From an uncultured Vampirovibrio sp. (GTDB taxonomy: Bacteria; Cyanobacteriota; Vampirovibrionia; Gastranaerophilales; Gastranaerophilaceae): a stretch of 64,000 nucleotides of DNA. Under the pieces are notes generated by a model. That model was not told where the DNA came from. It saw only the letters and a program-made list of their open reading frames with translations, and ran no database searches. This document shows positions 25,015-33,990 of this stretch, piece by piece. The stretch covers positions 20,485-84,484 of the forward strand of contig CAJTNR010000007.1 of the NCBI GenBank assembly GCA_910577635.1. The letters run 5' to 3'. Each line of letters starts with the position of its first letter. Within the stretch, counting starts at the first letter, position 1. Made by a program: the position numbers and the translations under genes.

Positions 25015-26124
25015 CTATATTATAGAACTAACTATATCTTTTGCAACAACAGCTGCACTTGACCAGCAATTCTGAAGATTAAACCCGCCGCAAAAACCAT
25101 CTATATTTAATATTTCTCCACAGAACCAAAGATTGGGATATATTCTTGATTTGATATTTTTATCAACATCTGCTAAATTAACACCCCCGGCTCTCACAAT
25201 TTCTCCTTCGGGTTTTGCACCTATAATTTTAAGCTTTAGTTTAGTATAGTTTAATAATTCGTTTTTTGATACCTCGGATGCTTTTTTATCATAATTGCTC
25301 AACAAAACTTTTGCTAAAGACTTTGGGATAAACTTGCTTACAATATTTCCTATAGATTTTTTAGAATTATTTTTTATTTCATCTAGCAGCTTGTCGAGTT
25401 CAAAGAGCCTGATTTCAATCTCATAAGGGAAAGTGTCAAAAGCTTTAATTGAAGAAATTCTATAGGCTAAAGGGCCTGAAATTCCATTGTCTGTAAAAAC
25501 AAAATCTCCATCAAGGCTTTTTACACTTACCCCCTGGGGAAAAATAGGATTATCAACGATTAAAGCACAAAGCGCAGCTTTATAAGGAATAATACAATGT
25601 CCAAAACTTTGGATTAGCTCATCCACTCCTCTTGATCCAGCGGAGAGTATAATTCTATCAAAACTATGTAATTCAGCATTGGAGTTAATTTTTTTATTTA
25701 CAATCCTGCAATTTTTAAATTTGCTTAAGTGCATAAGTAGTTTTTTTCTAACTTCACTTGAACTGTTAGAAAGCGGAAAAACTCTTCCATCTTCTTGATT
25801 GTATGTTTCTATACCAACTGATGAAAAAAAATCAAGAGTTTCTAAGTTGAAGTATCTTGAAAAAATAGAATATAGAAATTTTTCTCCCCTGGGATAATTA
25901 GAGGCAAATTCTTTAATATCATCTATAGAATTTGTAATATTACACCTATAATTTCCTGTCGGAAGAAGTGTTTTAAGGGCAATAGATTTTTCAAAAATTG
26001 TGATTGAAAAATTAGTAAAATTGTGTATTTGAAATTCTAAAAGAAGCTGACAAGCACAATAAATTCCGCTTGGACCGCCGCCTATTATTGCAATATTATT
26101 CTTTTTTAGGAAGTATTGTTCCAT
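25015..26124 (-). CDS. FAD-dependent oxidoreductase, BaiN/HI0933-like
   Basis: Flavoprotein of the HI0933/BaiN family. Seen: an FAD motif near the start (NIAIIGGGPSGIYCACQLL), GRVFPLSNSSSEVRKKLLMH (the family's GR-x-FP-x-S motif), GISGPLAYRIS, GEIVRAGGVNLADVD, and a C-terminal FCGEILNIDGFCGGFNLQ, which binds FAD. Members reduce steroid or other double bonds, or have no known substrate; the substrate here is unknown. A longer frame to 26217 exists, but it runs far into folK and lacks the family's usual start. The ATG at 26124 gives a normal N-terminus and overlaps folK by 29 bp. Confidence 0.82.
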   Translation of the reverse strand: MEQYFLKKNNIAIIGGGPSGIYCACQLLLEFQIHNFTNFSITIFEKSIALKTLLPTGNYRCNITNSIDDIKEFASNYPRGEKFLYSIFSRYFNLETLDFFSSVGIETYNQEDGRVFPLSNSSSEVRKKLLMHLSKFKNCRIVNKKINSNAELHSFDRIILSAGSRGVDELIQSFGHCIIPYKAALCALIVDNPIFPQGVSVKSLDGDFVFTDNGISGPLAYRISSIKAFDTFPYEIEIRLFELDKLLDEIKNNSKKSIGNIVSKFIPKSLAKVLLSNYDKKASEVSKNELLNYTKLKLKIIGAKPEGEIVRAGGVNLADVDKNIKSRIYPNLWFCGEILNIDGFCGGFNLQNCWSSAAVVAKDIVSSII

Positions 26125-26611
26125 ACAAAAAAACATCCTCGGGATTGTAGAGCTCATCATATAATTCAGATATTGTTTTATTAAAAACCGGATGGACCAG
26201 ATCAGGCTTAACTTCAAGCATCGGAACTAAAACAAAAGCTCTTAGATGCATTAAAGGATGAGGTATGGTAAGTATAGATCCATTAGAAATGATTTTATCA
26301 TCATACATTAGAATATCAATATCTAGAGTTCTTTCGCCCCATTTTTCGCCCTGTTTTCTTATTCTGCCAAGTTCAGCTTCAACACTCTGACAATATTTTA
26401 ATAATTCCATAGCACTAAAGTCTGTATCAATTGCAATTGCAGCATTTACAAACCATCCTTGATTCTTATTTGCCCAGGGTTCTGTTTCATAAAACGAAGA
26501 AGTTTTGATAATATTTATTTTATCAGACATACTAAGCAGACTTACAGCCTGGGATATTGTTGCCGCTCTATCTGCAATATTAGATCCTAATGATAAAAAA
26601 ACTCTTGCCAT
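26096..26611 (-). CDS. folK: 2-amino-4-hydroxy-6-hydroxymethyldihydropteridine pyrophosphokinase
   Basis: Transfers pyrophosphate from ATP to the pterin in folate synthesis. Seen: FLSLGSNIADR at the N-terminus, SSFYETEPW, the catalytic signature GEKWGERTLDIDILMYD around residue 90, and IPHPLMHLRAFVLVPM. Length of 171 aa is normal. No other folate gene is close, and the downstream BaiN-like gene overlaps it. TrmFO elsewhere in the window uses a folate cofactor, but no direct link can be claimed. Confidence 0.94.
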   Translation of the reverse strand: MARVFLSLGSNIADRAATISQAVSLLSMSDKINIIKTSSFYETEPWANKNQGWFVNAAIAIDTDFSAMELLKYCQSVEAELGRIRKQGEKWGERTLDIDILMYDDKIISNGSILTIPHPLMHLRAFVLVPMLEVKPDLVHPVFNKTISELYDELYNPEDVFLYGTILPKKE

Positions 26612-26633
26612 TAAAATTATCCTTTTTATATAT

Positions 26634-26662
26634 TTAACATTTTATAATTCTTTTGTTATAAT
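26634..26662 (+). promoter_or_regulatory. Sigma-70 promoter of ftsH
   Basis: TTAACA (26634-26639), a 17 bp spacer and an extended -10 TGTTATAAT (26654-26662), 30 nt before the ATG. A GAGAGGAGATT ribosome site follows. This is a close match to consensus. Confidence 0.7.
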
Positions 26663-26692
26663 ATCAATATATTACTTTTTTGAGAGGAGATT

Positions 26693-28588
26693 ATGAATAA
26701 AAATCAATCAACAGGTATAATAGTAATTGTTGCAATAATACTTATTGCACTATTATCAATAGCCTTTGAAGGCCCCCAGACTTCAACAAGTGAAATCTCA
26801 TACACACAGTTTTTAAACAAAGTTAAAATGGGCTCAATTGAAAGTGTAGTAATATCCAAAGACACTTTAACCGCAACTCCTGTAGAAAATACAGAAAAAC
26901 AAACTGAAACAGCAAAAGGAACTCCAATTAATCCTTTAAACATCAATAAAATGCAGCAAAAAACACCAAAAACCCAATTCAAAGTGCAGATTCCTCAAAA
27001 TGATGAGGATTTAATTGAGCTTTTAAAGGATAAAAATGTTGAAATTAATGTAGCAAAACCTCAGGATGGTTCCTGGATGAGCGTTATAGGAACTGTAATT
27101 CTTCCTATTATTTTTATAGCGATAATGATAATTCTTATCCTTAAAGGAATTCAGCAGACCGGATCTTCTGCTCTTAATTTTGGTAAATCCAAAGCAAAAA
27201 TGCTTGCTGATGACAAAATTAAAATTACTTTTAAAGACGTTGCAGGAATTGATGAAGAACGTCAGGAATTAGAAGAAATTGTAGATTTCCTAAAAAATAG
27301 TGAAAAATATACAAAACTGGGAGCAAAAATCCCTAAGGGTGTTCTTTTAATAGGTGCGCCTGGAACCGGTAAAACTCTTATGGCAAAAGCCGTAGCTGGA
27401 GAAGCCGGGGTTCCTTTCTTTTCAATATCCGGTTCAGATTTTGTTGAGATGTTTGTAGGTGTTGGTGCAAGCAGAGTCAGGGATTTATTCGAACAAGCAA
27501 AAAAACACCAGCCCTGTATGATTTTTATAGATGAAATCGATGCAGTGGGAAGACAACGCGGAGCCGGAATGGGCGGTGGTCATGACGAAAGAGAACAAAC
27601 CCTCAATCAATTGCTTGTTGAAATGGATGGATTTGATGAGAACACAAATATAATCGTTATTGCAGCAACAAATAGACCTGATATCCTGGATAGTGCACTG
27701 TTGCGCCCTGGTAGATTTGATAGACAAATATATGTCAATGAACCTGATGTTAAAGGCAGAGAAGAAATTCTTCAAGTGCATGCTAAAAATAAAAAATTAG
27801 CTAATGATGTTGATTTAAAAGCTTTAGCCAAAAGAGTTCCTGGGTTCACAGGAGCAGATCTTAAAAATTTACTAAACGAAGCAGCACTTCTGGCTGCAAG
27901 AAATGATGAAGAATCAATTTCTATGAACGATATTGATAAATCAATTGATAGAGTTATAGCCGGGATTGAAAAAAAATCTACAGTTCTAACTCAGGAAGAT
28001 AAAGAAAGAACAAGCTATCACGAAGCAGGTCATGCTGTTATTCTAAAAATGCTTGAAGATTGTGAAGAAGTGCAAAAAATTTCTATTATTCCAAGAGGAA
28101 GGGCTCTTGGTTTGACTTGGTATACTCCTAAGGATGATTCTAAGCATCAAACCAGAAGAAAACTTTTAGCTCATATTACAGATCTATTAGGCGGCAGGGT
28201 AGCTGAAGAGCTTGTTTATGGCGATAATATTTCAACCGGTGCATCTAATGATATGCAAAGAGCCACAAAACTGGCTAGGAATATGGTTATGCAATGGGGC
28301 ATGAGCGAAAAAATGGGCAATATGACCTATGGAGAACCGCATGAGCATGTGTTTATGGGACGCGATTTCGGTCAAACAAAAGATTACTCAGAACAAGTAG
28401 CTTATGAGTTAGATATTGAAGTAAAAAGAATTATTGATGAAAAGTATAATCAGGCAAAACAAATTCTAACAGAAAATAGAGACATTCTAAATGAATTAGC
28501 AGCTTCACTCTTAGAAAGAGAGAGTGTTAATGCTGAAGAATTTGATGAAATTGTAGAAAAAGTAAAACAAAGAAGAACAGAATCATAA
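26693..28588 (+). CDS. ftsH: ATP-dependent zinc metalloprotease FtsH
   Basis: Membrane-anchored AAA+ protease that removes damaged or misassembled membrane proteins and some regulators. Seen: an N-terminal membrane helix (10-25), an extracytoplasmic domain with ISYTQFLNKVKMGSIESV, a second membrane helix (about 136-155), Walker A GAPGTGKTLMAKAVAGEAG, Walker B MIFIDEIDAVGRQRG, SRH ATNRPDILDSALLRPGRFDR, and zinc site SYHEAGHAV. At 631 aa it is full length. Single-gene unit with a strong promoter and terminator. Confidence 0.97.
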   Translation: MNKNQSTGIIVIVAIILIALLSIAFEGPQTSTSEISYTQFLNKVKMGSIESVVISKDTLTATPVENTEKQTETAKGTPINPLNINKMQQKTPKTQFKVQIPQNDEDLIELLKDKNVEINVAKPQDGSWMSVIGTVILPIIFIAIMIILILKGIQQTGSSALNFGKSKAKMLADDKIKITFKDVAGIDEERQELEEIVDFLKNSEKYTKLGAKIPKGVLLIGAPGTGKTLMAKAVAGEAGVPFFSISGSDFVEMFVGVGASRVRDLFEQAKKHQPCMIFIDEIDAVGRQRGAGMGGGHDEREQTLNQLLVEMDGFDENTNIIVIAATNRPDILDSALLRPGRFDRQIYVNEPDVKGREEILQVHAKNKKLANDVDLKALAKRVPGFTGADLKNLLNEAALLAARNDEESISMNDIDKSIDRVIAGIEKKSTVLTQEDKERTSYHEAGHAVILKMLEDCEEVQKISIIPRGRALGLTWYTPKDDSKHQTRRKLLAHITDLLGGRVAEELVYGDNISTGASNDMQRATKLARNMVMQWGMSEKMGNMTYGEPHEHVFMGRDFGQTKDYSEQVAYELDIEVKRIIDEKYNQAKQILTENRDILNELAASLLERESVNAEEFDEIVEKVKQRRTES

Positions 28589-28597
28589 AAAATAATT

Positions 28598-28620
28598 AAC
28601 CCCTCGTTTCTCGAGGGGTT
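28598..28620 (+). terminator. Intrinsic terminator of ftsH
   Basis: AACCCCTCG/CGAGGGGTT stem of 9 bp with a 5 nt loop, 9 nt after the ftsH stop. The T run behind it is interrupted. It may serve both strands. Confidence 0.75.
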
Positions 28621-28640
28621 ATAAATTAATTTTATTTTGG

Positions 28641-30590
28641 TTAATTTTCTTTTGGCGGTTCAATGTTTTGTTTAGGGGCAGTATCAATATCGGTATTCTG
28701 CCCATTTTCTATTTTTGGTTTAATGTTGGGCTCATAGTTTTCTTGGTTTTGCTCCTCAATTACGGTTTGTTCATCATATGTTGCAAATTCAGTATCTTGA
28801 GGCACCTCTTGAGCTCTATGTCCTCTTGTGTGGATTGTAAGTTTATATGAAGGAAAACTTTCAGAAGTCTCAGCAGCATTGACACTTGTATCATGGAAGC
28901 TTATAACAACATCTTCTTCACTTGAAACACTGAACATATTAGGTAATAATAAAGTATTAATATCACCTTGAATTGGAGTTAGAATATATTGAGAAAGGTT
29001 TTGAGCATATCTTGATAAGATTATATAGCTTGCCTTTTGATTATCTTTTTCAATATTTATATTGTAATTAGAATAAGAGTCAAGATTAATGACCTGCACC
29101 CCTGGGAACAAAGAGGTTATATCCGATAAAGACAAATCTAAAATATTAAAATTTGTACCATTAAAGTTAATTTTAGATATCTTTAATCTATCCTGATTGA
29201 AAATATAAAGCCCTTTATTATACAAGAATAATTGTGAATATCTTGAGATATTCAATTCTTGAACAGGGGAAAAAGTGTTGTTGTATATTATAGCATTATT
29301 ATTTTCATCAAGATTGCTTATTACAAAACGCCCGGGATTTAAAGAATCGGTTTTTTCATAATTATCCCAGCCGGAAGTTATGCTGTAAATATATGCAAAA
29401 GATGTTTTGGAATCTCCTGTAACTAGATTTTTTCGAAATGCGCTAAAAGCATCATTAAAAGTAGCATTTTCAATACTATGAGCCGAATTAGAATCAAAGG
29501 TTTTGTATGGATAATCCTTAGCAAAATTTTTCTCGCTATAGTTCTTTTTCTTATCTAAACTGCTCATAATTAAAGGTCTTAACCCTGAATTTCTTTTAGA
29601 AGAAATAAAATATTTATATGCAGATTCAAATTCAGAAGTCAGCTCCTGTGTTGTTGATGAATAAGCAGAAGAATTGAAGATAAATTTTTTAACATCATTA
29701 TAAAGAATTTTTTCACACAACTCTTTAACATCAGAGTCCGGGCTATATAAATATAGTTTTTCAAAATCTGCAATTTTATCAGCTAAAACCTTGGGTTTTA
29801 TTTGCAGATTAGCTCCTATTGCACTAGGATGGTTATATTTTGCTCTTAGTTTTAAATATTCATTCATACTATTTGGAAGATACTTGCCATATGTTTTATA
29901 GTAGAATTTATAATCAGGATACAAATAAATTGTATTAGAATCATTAAAAGAAACTATTCCAAGATGTCTGAAATTATTATTGAATCGAATTACACACTTC
30001 TGTGCTTTTTTTGTTTCAGTAATAACAGAACAAGAGTCAATATCATCTCGAATTAGATCATCATTTGTAAGATGAGGCAGTTTTTCCATTTCATTTAAAA
30101 AAGCTATAAAAACCTGCTGTTTTTTTTCAGAACTATCTTGAGAATATTTTAAATAAAGAAGAAGAAAATTCTCAACACTGCTTAAATTAGAAGAAAGTTC
30201 CTTAGTGTTTTGCGGTTCTTTTAATTCAGGTATCTGCGAAGGGTTATTCATATAGTTTTTAAACTGAAGCTGCATTTTTTTATTTTTATGACTTTGAAGC
30301 GCCATATATAGTATTAATGACAAAGCTAAAGATACAATAACAAAGCAAATAATCATTGTAAAAGAAGCGTTGTCAAATAATGAAGCCTTTTTGGAATTAA
30401 AAGTTTTTTTTGGGTTATCGTTATTGGAATAAAGGACACTTGGATCCTTTTTTGCTAATTTTGCAAAAGCATTTAAATCAGCCTGAATGTCACTGCTTTC
30501 AGAATCAATATTTTTAAACTTATAACCGCACCTGGAGCAGCAAACATCAAATTCGCCATAATTAAAACCGCATTTGGGACATTTTCTCAT
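28641..30590 (-). CDS. Zinc-ribbon membrane protein with large extracytoplasmic domain (649 aa)
   Basis: I do not recognise the family. The first 23 residues form a zinc ribbon (C4, C7, C18, C21, in MRKCPKCGFNYGEFDVCCSR). A single membrane helix follows at about 76-98 (FTMIICFVIVSLALSLILYM). The remaining 540 residues should lie outside the cytoplasm; they are rich in S, N, Y and K and look soluble, with no repeat I can identify. The last 60 residues are P, E, N and Q rich and low in complexity. The ribbon-helix-domain layout is seen in bacterial envelope stress or anchoring proteins. Start follows AAAGGTGAATTT. Function unknown. Confidence 0.7.
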   Translation of the reverse strand: MRKCPKCGFNYGEFDVCCSRCGYKFKNIDSESSDIQADLNAFAKLAKKDPSVLYSNNDNPKKTFNSKKASLFDNASFTMIICFVIVSLALSLILYMALQSHKNKKMQLQFKNYMNNPSQIPELKEPQNTKELSSNLSSVENFLLLYLKYSQDSSEKKQQVFIAFLNEMEKLPHLTNDDLIRDDIDSCSVITETKKAQKCVIRFNNNFRHLGIVSFNDSNTIYLYPDYKFYYKTYGKYLPNSMNEYLKLRAKYNHPSAIGANLQIKPKVLADKIADFEKLYLYSPDSDVKELCEKILYNDVKKFIFNSSAYSSTTQELTSEFESAYKYFISSKRNSGLRPLIMSSLDKKKNYSEKNFAKDYPYKTFDSNSAHSIENATFNDAFSAFRKNLVTGDSKTSFAYIYSITSGWDNYEKTDSLNPGRFVISNLDENNNAIIYNNTFSPVQELNISRYSQLFLYNKGLYIFNQDRLKISKINFNGTNFNILDLSLSDITSLFPGVQVINLDSYSNYNINIEKDNQKASYIILSRYAQNLSQYILTPIQGDINTLLLPNMFSVSSEEDVVISFHDTSVNAAETSESFPSYKLTIHTRGHRAQEVPQDTEFATYDEQTVIEEQNQENYEPNIKPKIENGQNTDIDTAPKQNIEPPKEN

Positions 30591-30638
30591 AAATTCACCT
30601 TTATTTTCTTTAGATTGTTATACCACAATAATAAAAAA

Positions 30639-31037
30639 TTAAAAAGTAATCTTAGGGGTTTTTTTTCTTTGTTGAATCTGTTTTACCTTTTTATAACAAG
30701 CATAGACAAGAGAATCAAAAGTAACAGCTTCAAGAGTCTCTGTGGATAAATTTGTTATATTTTGATAATCACCACCCAAAGAATCGTATTCTATAGGCGT
30801 ATAAGCTTTGAGTCTTGCCGAAAAAGGATGCGAAACTCCAGATTGCATTGTTAATATGACAATATCGTTCTCGTCTTTATTTGCAAATTTGATATTATAA
30901 AAATAATAAGCTTCCGTTTGTTTTATACTATCTACATCAACAAATCCAACCCTGCCTTTAGGAGAGATTACCTGCTCCCAGGTAATTGCCTGAGCGGGTA
31001 AAATCAAAAGCATAGATAAAATTAATATTTTTTTCAT
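30639..31037 (-). CDS. Small secreted protein (132 aa)
   Basis: Clear signal peptide, MKKILILSMLLILPAQA, with likely cleavage after PAQA. The mature part (ITWEQVISPKGRVGFVDVDS then a YYFYNIKFANK strand) has a repeated beta-strand pattern vaguely like small periplasmic 'surface adhesin E'-type domains, a weak match I would not rely on. It ends with a basic tail, KKVKQIQQRKKTPKITF. The start follows AAAAGGAGATTTA. Downstream is the zinc-ribbon protein on the same strand, 48 bp away. Function unknown. Confidence 0.7.
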   Translation of the reverse strand: MKKILILSMLLILPAQAITWEQVISPKGRVGFVDVDSIKQTEAYYFYNIKFANKDENDIVILTMQSGVSHPFSARLKAYTPIEYDSLGGDYQNITNLSTETLEAVTFDSLVYACYKKVKQIQQRKKTPKITF

Positions 31038-31114
31038 TAAATCTCCTTTTAATTATTGTATTGCTATATAAGAAAAATTGCAAAAAAAATTTATAAAAGT
31101 TATAATTATATTAA

Positions 31115-32080
31115 ATGACAAATTATATTCTTCTTCTAGTTCTAAGTTTTTTATCAGGAGTTGTTTTGACGCTGTTATTAGTCAAAAGAAACAACAACTC
31201 AGAACTTTTTGTTTTGCTTAATGATTTTAAAAACTCAATTGAAAATTTTAATACAACATCAAAAATTAATACAACAGAAGTAAAAAATGCTATTAAAGAT
31301 GCAAATGCTCTAGCAAAAGCCCTTACAACCAATCAAAACACAAAAGGACGTTTTGGCGAAGATTGCCTTGAAACAATTATCAAAACCTGTTATCCTGCTG
31401 AAAACATCCACTATATAAGACAATTTATTTCAAGAAACGAAGACAATAAAGAAATCAAACCGGATTTTCTCATTAAACTTCCTAACAATAAAGCAATTCT
31501 CATTGATTCCAAGTTAAATCTTGATAAATTTATTGAATATAAAGAAAATAAATGTGAAAAACAAGCTTTTATAAGAGACTTGAATAACACTATTAATAGT
31601 TTAGGAAATAAAAAATATCAAACTGCATTAAATATCAACCAGCCGGATTTTATTTTAATGTACATCCCGCTTGAACCTGTTTTGAGCTTAATTTATACTG
31701 ATAGCGATTTTTTAAGCGTTGTTAAGAATGCTAATGAGAATAATATCATTATTGTAGGGACATCAGGTATTTTATCTGCTATTCGAATTGTAAAGCTCCT
31801 ATGGGCCAAAGAAACTCAGAATAAAAATGTTGAAAATATTGTTTCAATTGCAAAGGATATTTATTCTTTAGTTGCAGCTCATTCTCAAATGCTTTTTAGA
31901 CTCAAAAACACATTAGAAGAAAATACAGTAGGATTTATGAAAGAATACGAGAAAATTACCCGCAGTAATACTCTTTTTAAACAAATTGAAAAATTAAGCG
32001 AATATGGAATAGAACTCGATAATAAAAAAAGCGCAAAAAAACATGATGATATTAAAATTCACAGCGATTTTTTGAATTGA
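31115..32080 (+). CDS. rmuC: DNA recombination protein RmuC
   Basis: RmuC-family protein, which limits inversions at short repeats in E. coli. Seen: an N-terminal membrane helix (residues 3-22), a short coiled coil, then the nuclease-like core with KGRFGEDCLETIIKTCYP, KPDFLIKLPNNKAILIDSKLN (D...E/D-x-K layout of PD-(D/E)xK nucleases), FILMYIPLEPVLSLIY and VGTSGILSAIRIVKLLWA. At 321 aa it is shorter than E. coli RmuC (475 aa), with most of the coiled coil missing. TATAAT lies 8 nt before the ATG and no ribosome site is seen. Confidence 0.88.
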   Translation: MTNYILLLVLSFLSGVVLTLLLVKRNNNSELFVLLNDFKNSIENFNTTSKINTTEVKNAIKDANALAKALTTNQNTKGRFGEDCLETIIKTCYPAENIHYIRQFISRNEDNKEIKPDFLIKLPNNKAILIDSKLNLDKFIEYKENKCEKQAFIRDLNNTINSLGNKKYQTALNINQPDFILMYIPLEPVLSLIYTDSDFLSVVKNANENNIIIVGTSGILSAIRIVKLLWAKETQNKNVENIVSIAKDIYSLVAAHSQMLFRLKNTLEENTVGFMKEYEKITRSNTLFKQIEKLSEYGIELDNKKSAKKHDDIKIHSDFLN

Positions 32081-32118
32081 GGTTTAAGAATTGTAAAATT
32101 TTTATAATTTAGAGATGA

Positions 32119-32138
32119 AATCCTCCGTTTGGGGGATT
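32119..32138 (+). terminator. Possible terminator after rmuC
   Basis: AATCCTCC/GGGGGATT, 8 bp including one G-T pair, loop GTTT, followed by ATTATTATT. Lies 39 nt after the rmuC stop. Confidence 0.6.
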
Positions 32139-32151
32139 ATTATTAATATAA

Positions 32152-32358
32152 ATGAAAATAGTTAAATTATTAAAAGACTACATCAAAACTCCCCCGCAAG
32201 AAGATTTGAACACTCTTTTTACAGAGCAATTTGAATCTACTCTTTGTTATGAACCAATTAAGAATAAAAAATTTATGATTAAATATATTAAACCGCTTAA
32301 TGACTTCGTAATTCACACAACAGCTCTTCCCTGCTGCGATGCTCGAAGAATGCTATAA
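32152..32358 (+). CDS. Small hypothetical protein (68 aa)
   Basis: Begins MKIVKLLKDYIKTPPQEDLN and ends TTALPCCDARRML with a CC pair. The sequence is coherent for a protein (charged start, hydrophobic strands in the middle), but no ribosome site is seen before the ATG and the end overlaps rnhA by 6 bp on the other strand. No domain recognised. Real gene status is uncertain. Confidence 0.45.
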   Translation: MKIVKLLKDYIKTPPQEDLNTLFTEQFESTLCYEPIKNKKFMIKYIKPLNDFVIHTTALPCCDARRML

Positions 32359-32832
32359 CCCTTGATCGACTTCTAAGTTTTCTTTAAGTCTTGCTTCAAC
32401 CGCCAGTTTATCGCATCTTTCGTTAAATTCATTGTCATTGTGCCCTTTAACCCAGATGAACTTAATTGTATGGGGTTCCATTGCAAAAAGTAGTTTTTTC
32501 CAAAGATCAACATTCTTAACAGGAGCCCTGGAAGCCGTTTTCCAGCTTTTTTCCTTCCAATTAAAAAGCCAGTTTTTATTAATTGCATCAACCACATACT
32601 TAGAATCAGAATAAAGTTCAATTTGACAAGGGGTTTTAAGCGTATTAAGAGAATCAACTACAGCCAATAGCTCCATTCTGTTGTTTGTAGTTTCAATAAA
32701 ACCCCTTGATAGCTCTTTTTCAATAATTTCACCATTATTTTTTTTAAAAATTAAAATAGCGCCATACCCCCCTTTTCCAGGGTTATTTGCACATGCTCCA
32801 TCTGTATAAATTTTAACGAATGGTTTTGTCAT
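32353..32832 (-). CDS. rnhA: Ribonuclease HI
   Basis: Cuts the RNA strand of RNA-DNA hybrids. Seen: VKIYTDGACANNPGKGGYGA (D11 catalytic), TTNNRMELLAVVD (catalytic E), LYSDSKYVVDAINKNW (catalytic D), a basic-protrusion segment WKEKSWKTASRAPVKN, and the C-terminal WVKGHNDNEFNERCDKLA with the histidine and fourth acidic residue. Length of 159 aa matches E. coli RNase HI. Start at 32832, with TATTTATTTATGACAAAACC and no strong ribosome site. Confidence 0.95.
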   Translation of the reverse strand: MTKPFVKIYTDGACANNPGKGGYGAILIFKKNNGEIIEKELSRGFIETTNNRMELLAVVDSLNTLKTPCQIELYSDSKYVVDAINKNWLFNWKEKSWKTASRAPVKNVDLWKKLLFAMEPHTIKFIWVKGHNDNEFNERCDKLAVEARLKENLEVDQGL

Positions 32833-32895
32833 AAATAAATATTACCATAAAACAACATTTCTTAATAACTTATATACATAAATTTATATTTATGA

Positions 32896-32923
32896 TTGAA
32901 TGGTAAATGCGATAAAGTAATAT
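32896..32923 (+). promoter_or_regulatory. Possible promoter of the aroF-glyQ-permease unit
   Basis: TTGAAT (32896-32901), a 16 bp spacer and TAATAT (32918-32923), 19 nt before the first ATG. Moderate fit; a TGGAG ribosome site lies between. Confidence 0.35.
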
Positions 32924-32942
32924 TAAGACTGGAGTATTAATA

Positions 32943-33980
32943 ATGATAATAGTAATGGAGCACAATGCCACAATTGATGAGCTGAACAGGGTTATTAAAT
33001 ACATTGAAGACAGAGGACTTAAAACCCAGGTTAATAATGGCGAACTATTAAATGTTGTTGCTGTTATTGGAGATAAATCAATTCTTAATGAAGAAAGCAT
33101 TGCTGCTTTAGATGGAGTTCGGGAAGTAAAAAAAATTCAAGAACCTTATAAACTTGTTTCAAGAGTTGCACATCCTGAAGATACAATTATAAAATTTGCA
33201 AACGGGGTTAAACTTGGAGGCTTAGAACGACCCGTATTAATGGTTGGTCCTTGTTCTGTTGAAAAGGACTTTGAAGGTTTATTACAAGTAGCTCAGGCAG
33301 CAAAAGATATGGGCTGTCAATTTTTAAGAGGCGGGGCTTTTAAACCAAGAACCAGCCCGTATGATTTTCAAGGCTTAGAAGAAAAGGGATTGCAGTACCT
33401 TGCACGAGCAAGAGAAAAAACCGGACTTTTAGTTGTAACAGAAGTCATGGACACAATGGATATTTCACTTCTTTGCAAATACGCTGATATATTGCAGGTT
33501 GGTGCCCGCAATATGCAGAATTTCAAATTATTAAAAGCGCTTGGAAGAATAAAGAAACCAGTTATGATAAAAAGAGGTCCTGCTGCTACAATTAAGGAGT
33601 TTTTATTGGCTGCTGAATATGTTGTTGCTAATGGAAACCCTAATGTAATATTCTGTGAACGAGGCGTTAAGGGCTTTGATACACACTTTACAAGAAATGT
33701 TTTAGATATTGCAGCAGTTCCGATTCTAAGAAAATTTTCACATTTACCTGTAATTGTTGACCCATCACACGGAACAGGAAAAAGATACTTAATTGAACCA
33801 ATGGGAAAAGCTGCTCTTGTAGCAGGAGCACACGGGTTAATGTTTGAAGTCCACCATGACCCTGATAATGCTATGTGCGACGGCGCTCAAAGTTTAAATA
33901 TTAATCAATTCAAAGAAATTGCCAAATCTTTTAATAAATTGATCGGAAGAATTGATTATGATAATAAAAATAATAAATAG
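32943..33980 (+). CDS. aroF: 3-deoxy-7-phosphoheptulonate synthase (type I-beta)
   Basis: First step of the shikimate pathway: condenses phosphoenolpyruvate and erythrose-4-phosphate. Seen: an N-terminal ferredoxin-like regulatory domain (1-70), as in Thermotoga maritima, joined by EPYKLVSRVAHPEDT to the barrel with LMVGPCSVEKDFEGLL, GCQFLRGGAFKPRTSPYDFQG, QVGARNMQNFKLLKA, KPVMIKRG, FCERGVKGFDT and VDPSHGTGKR. The regulatory domain gives tyrosine/phenylalanine feedback inhibition in its relatives, which is likely here too. Followed by glyQ after 10 bp. Confidence 0.95.
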   Translation: MIIVMEHNATIDELNRVIKYIEDRGLKTQVNNGELLNVVAVIGDKSILNEESIAALDGVREVKKIQEPYKLVSRVAHPEDTIIKFANGVKLGGLERPVLMVGPCSVEKDFEGLLQVAQAAKDMGCQFLRGGAFKPRTSPYDFQGLEEKGLQYLARAREKTGLLVVTEVMDTMDISLLCKYADILQVGARNMQNFKLLKALGRIKKPVMIKRGPAATIKEFLLAAEYVVANGNPNVIFCERGVKGFDTHFTRNVLDIAAVPILRKFSHLPVIVDPSHGTGKRYLIEPMGKAALVAGAHGLMFEVHHDPDNAMCDGAQSLNINQFKEIAKSFNKLIGRIDYDNKNNK

Positions 33981-33990
33981 GAAAAAATAA

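Noticed and set aside
26124..26217. Longer start of the BaiN-like gene at 26217
   Set aside because: The extension would run far into folK and add a segment not typical of the family; the ATG at 26124 directly precedes the FAD motif.
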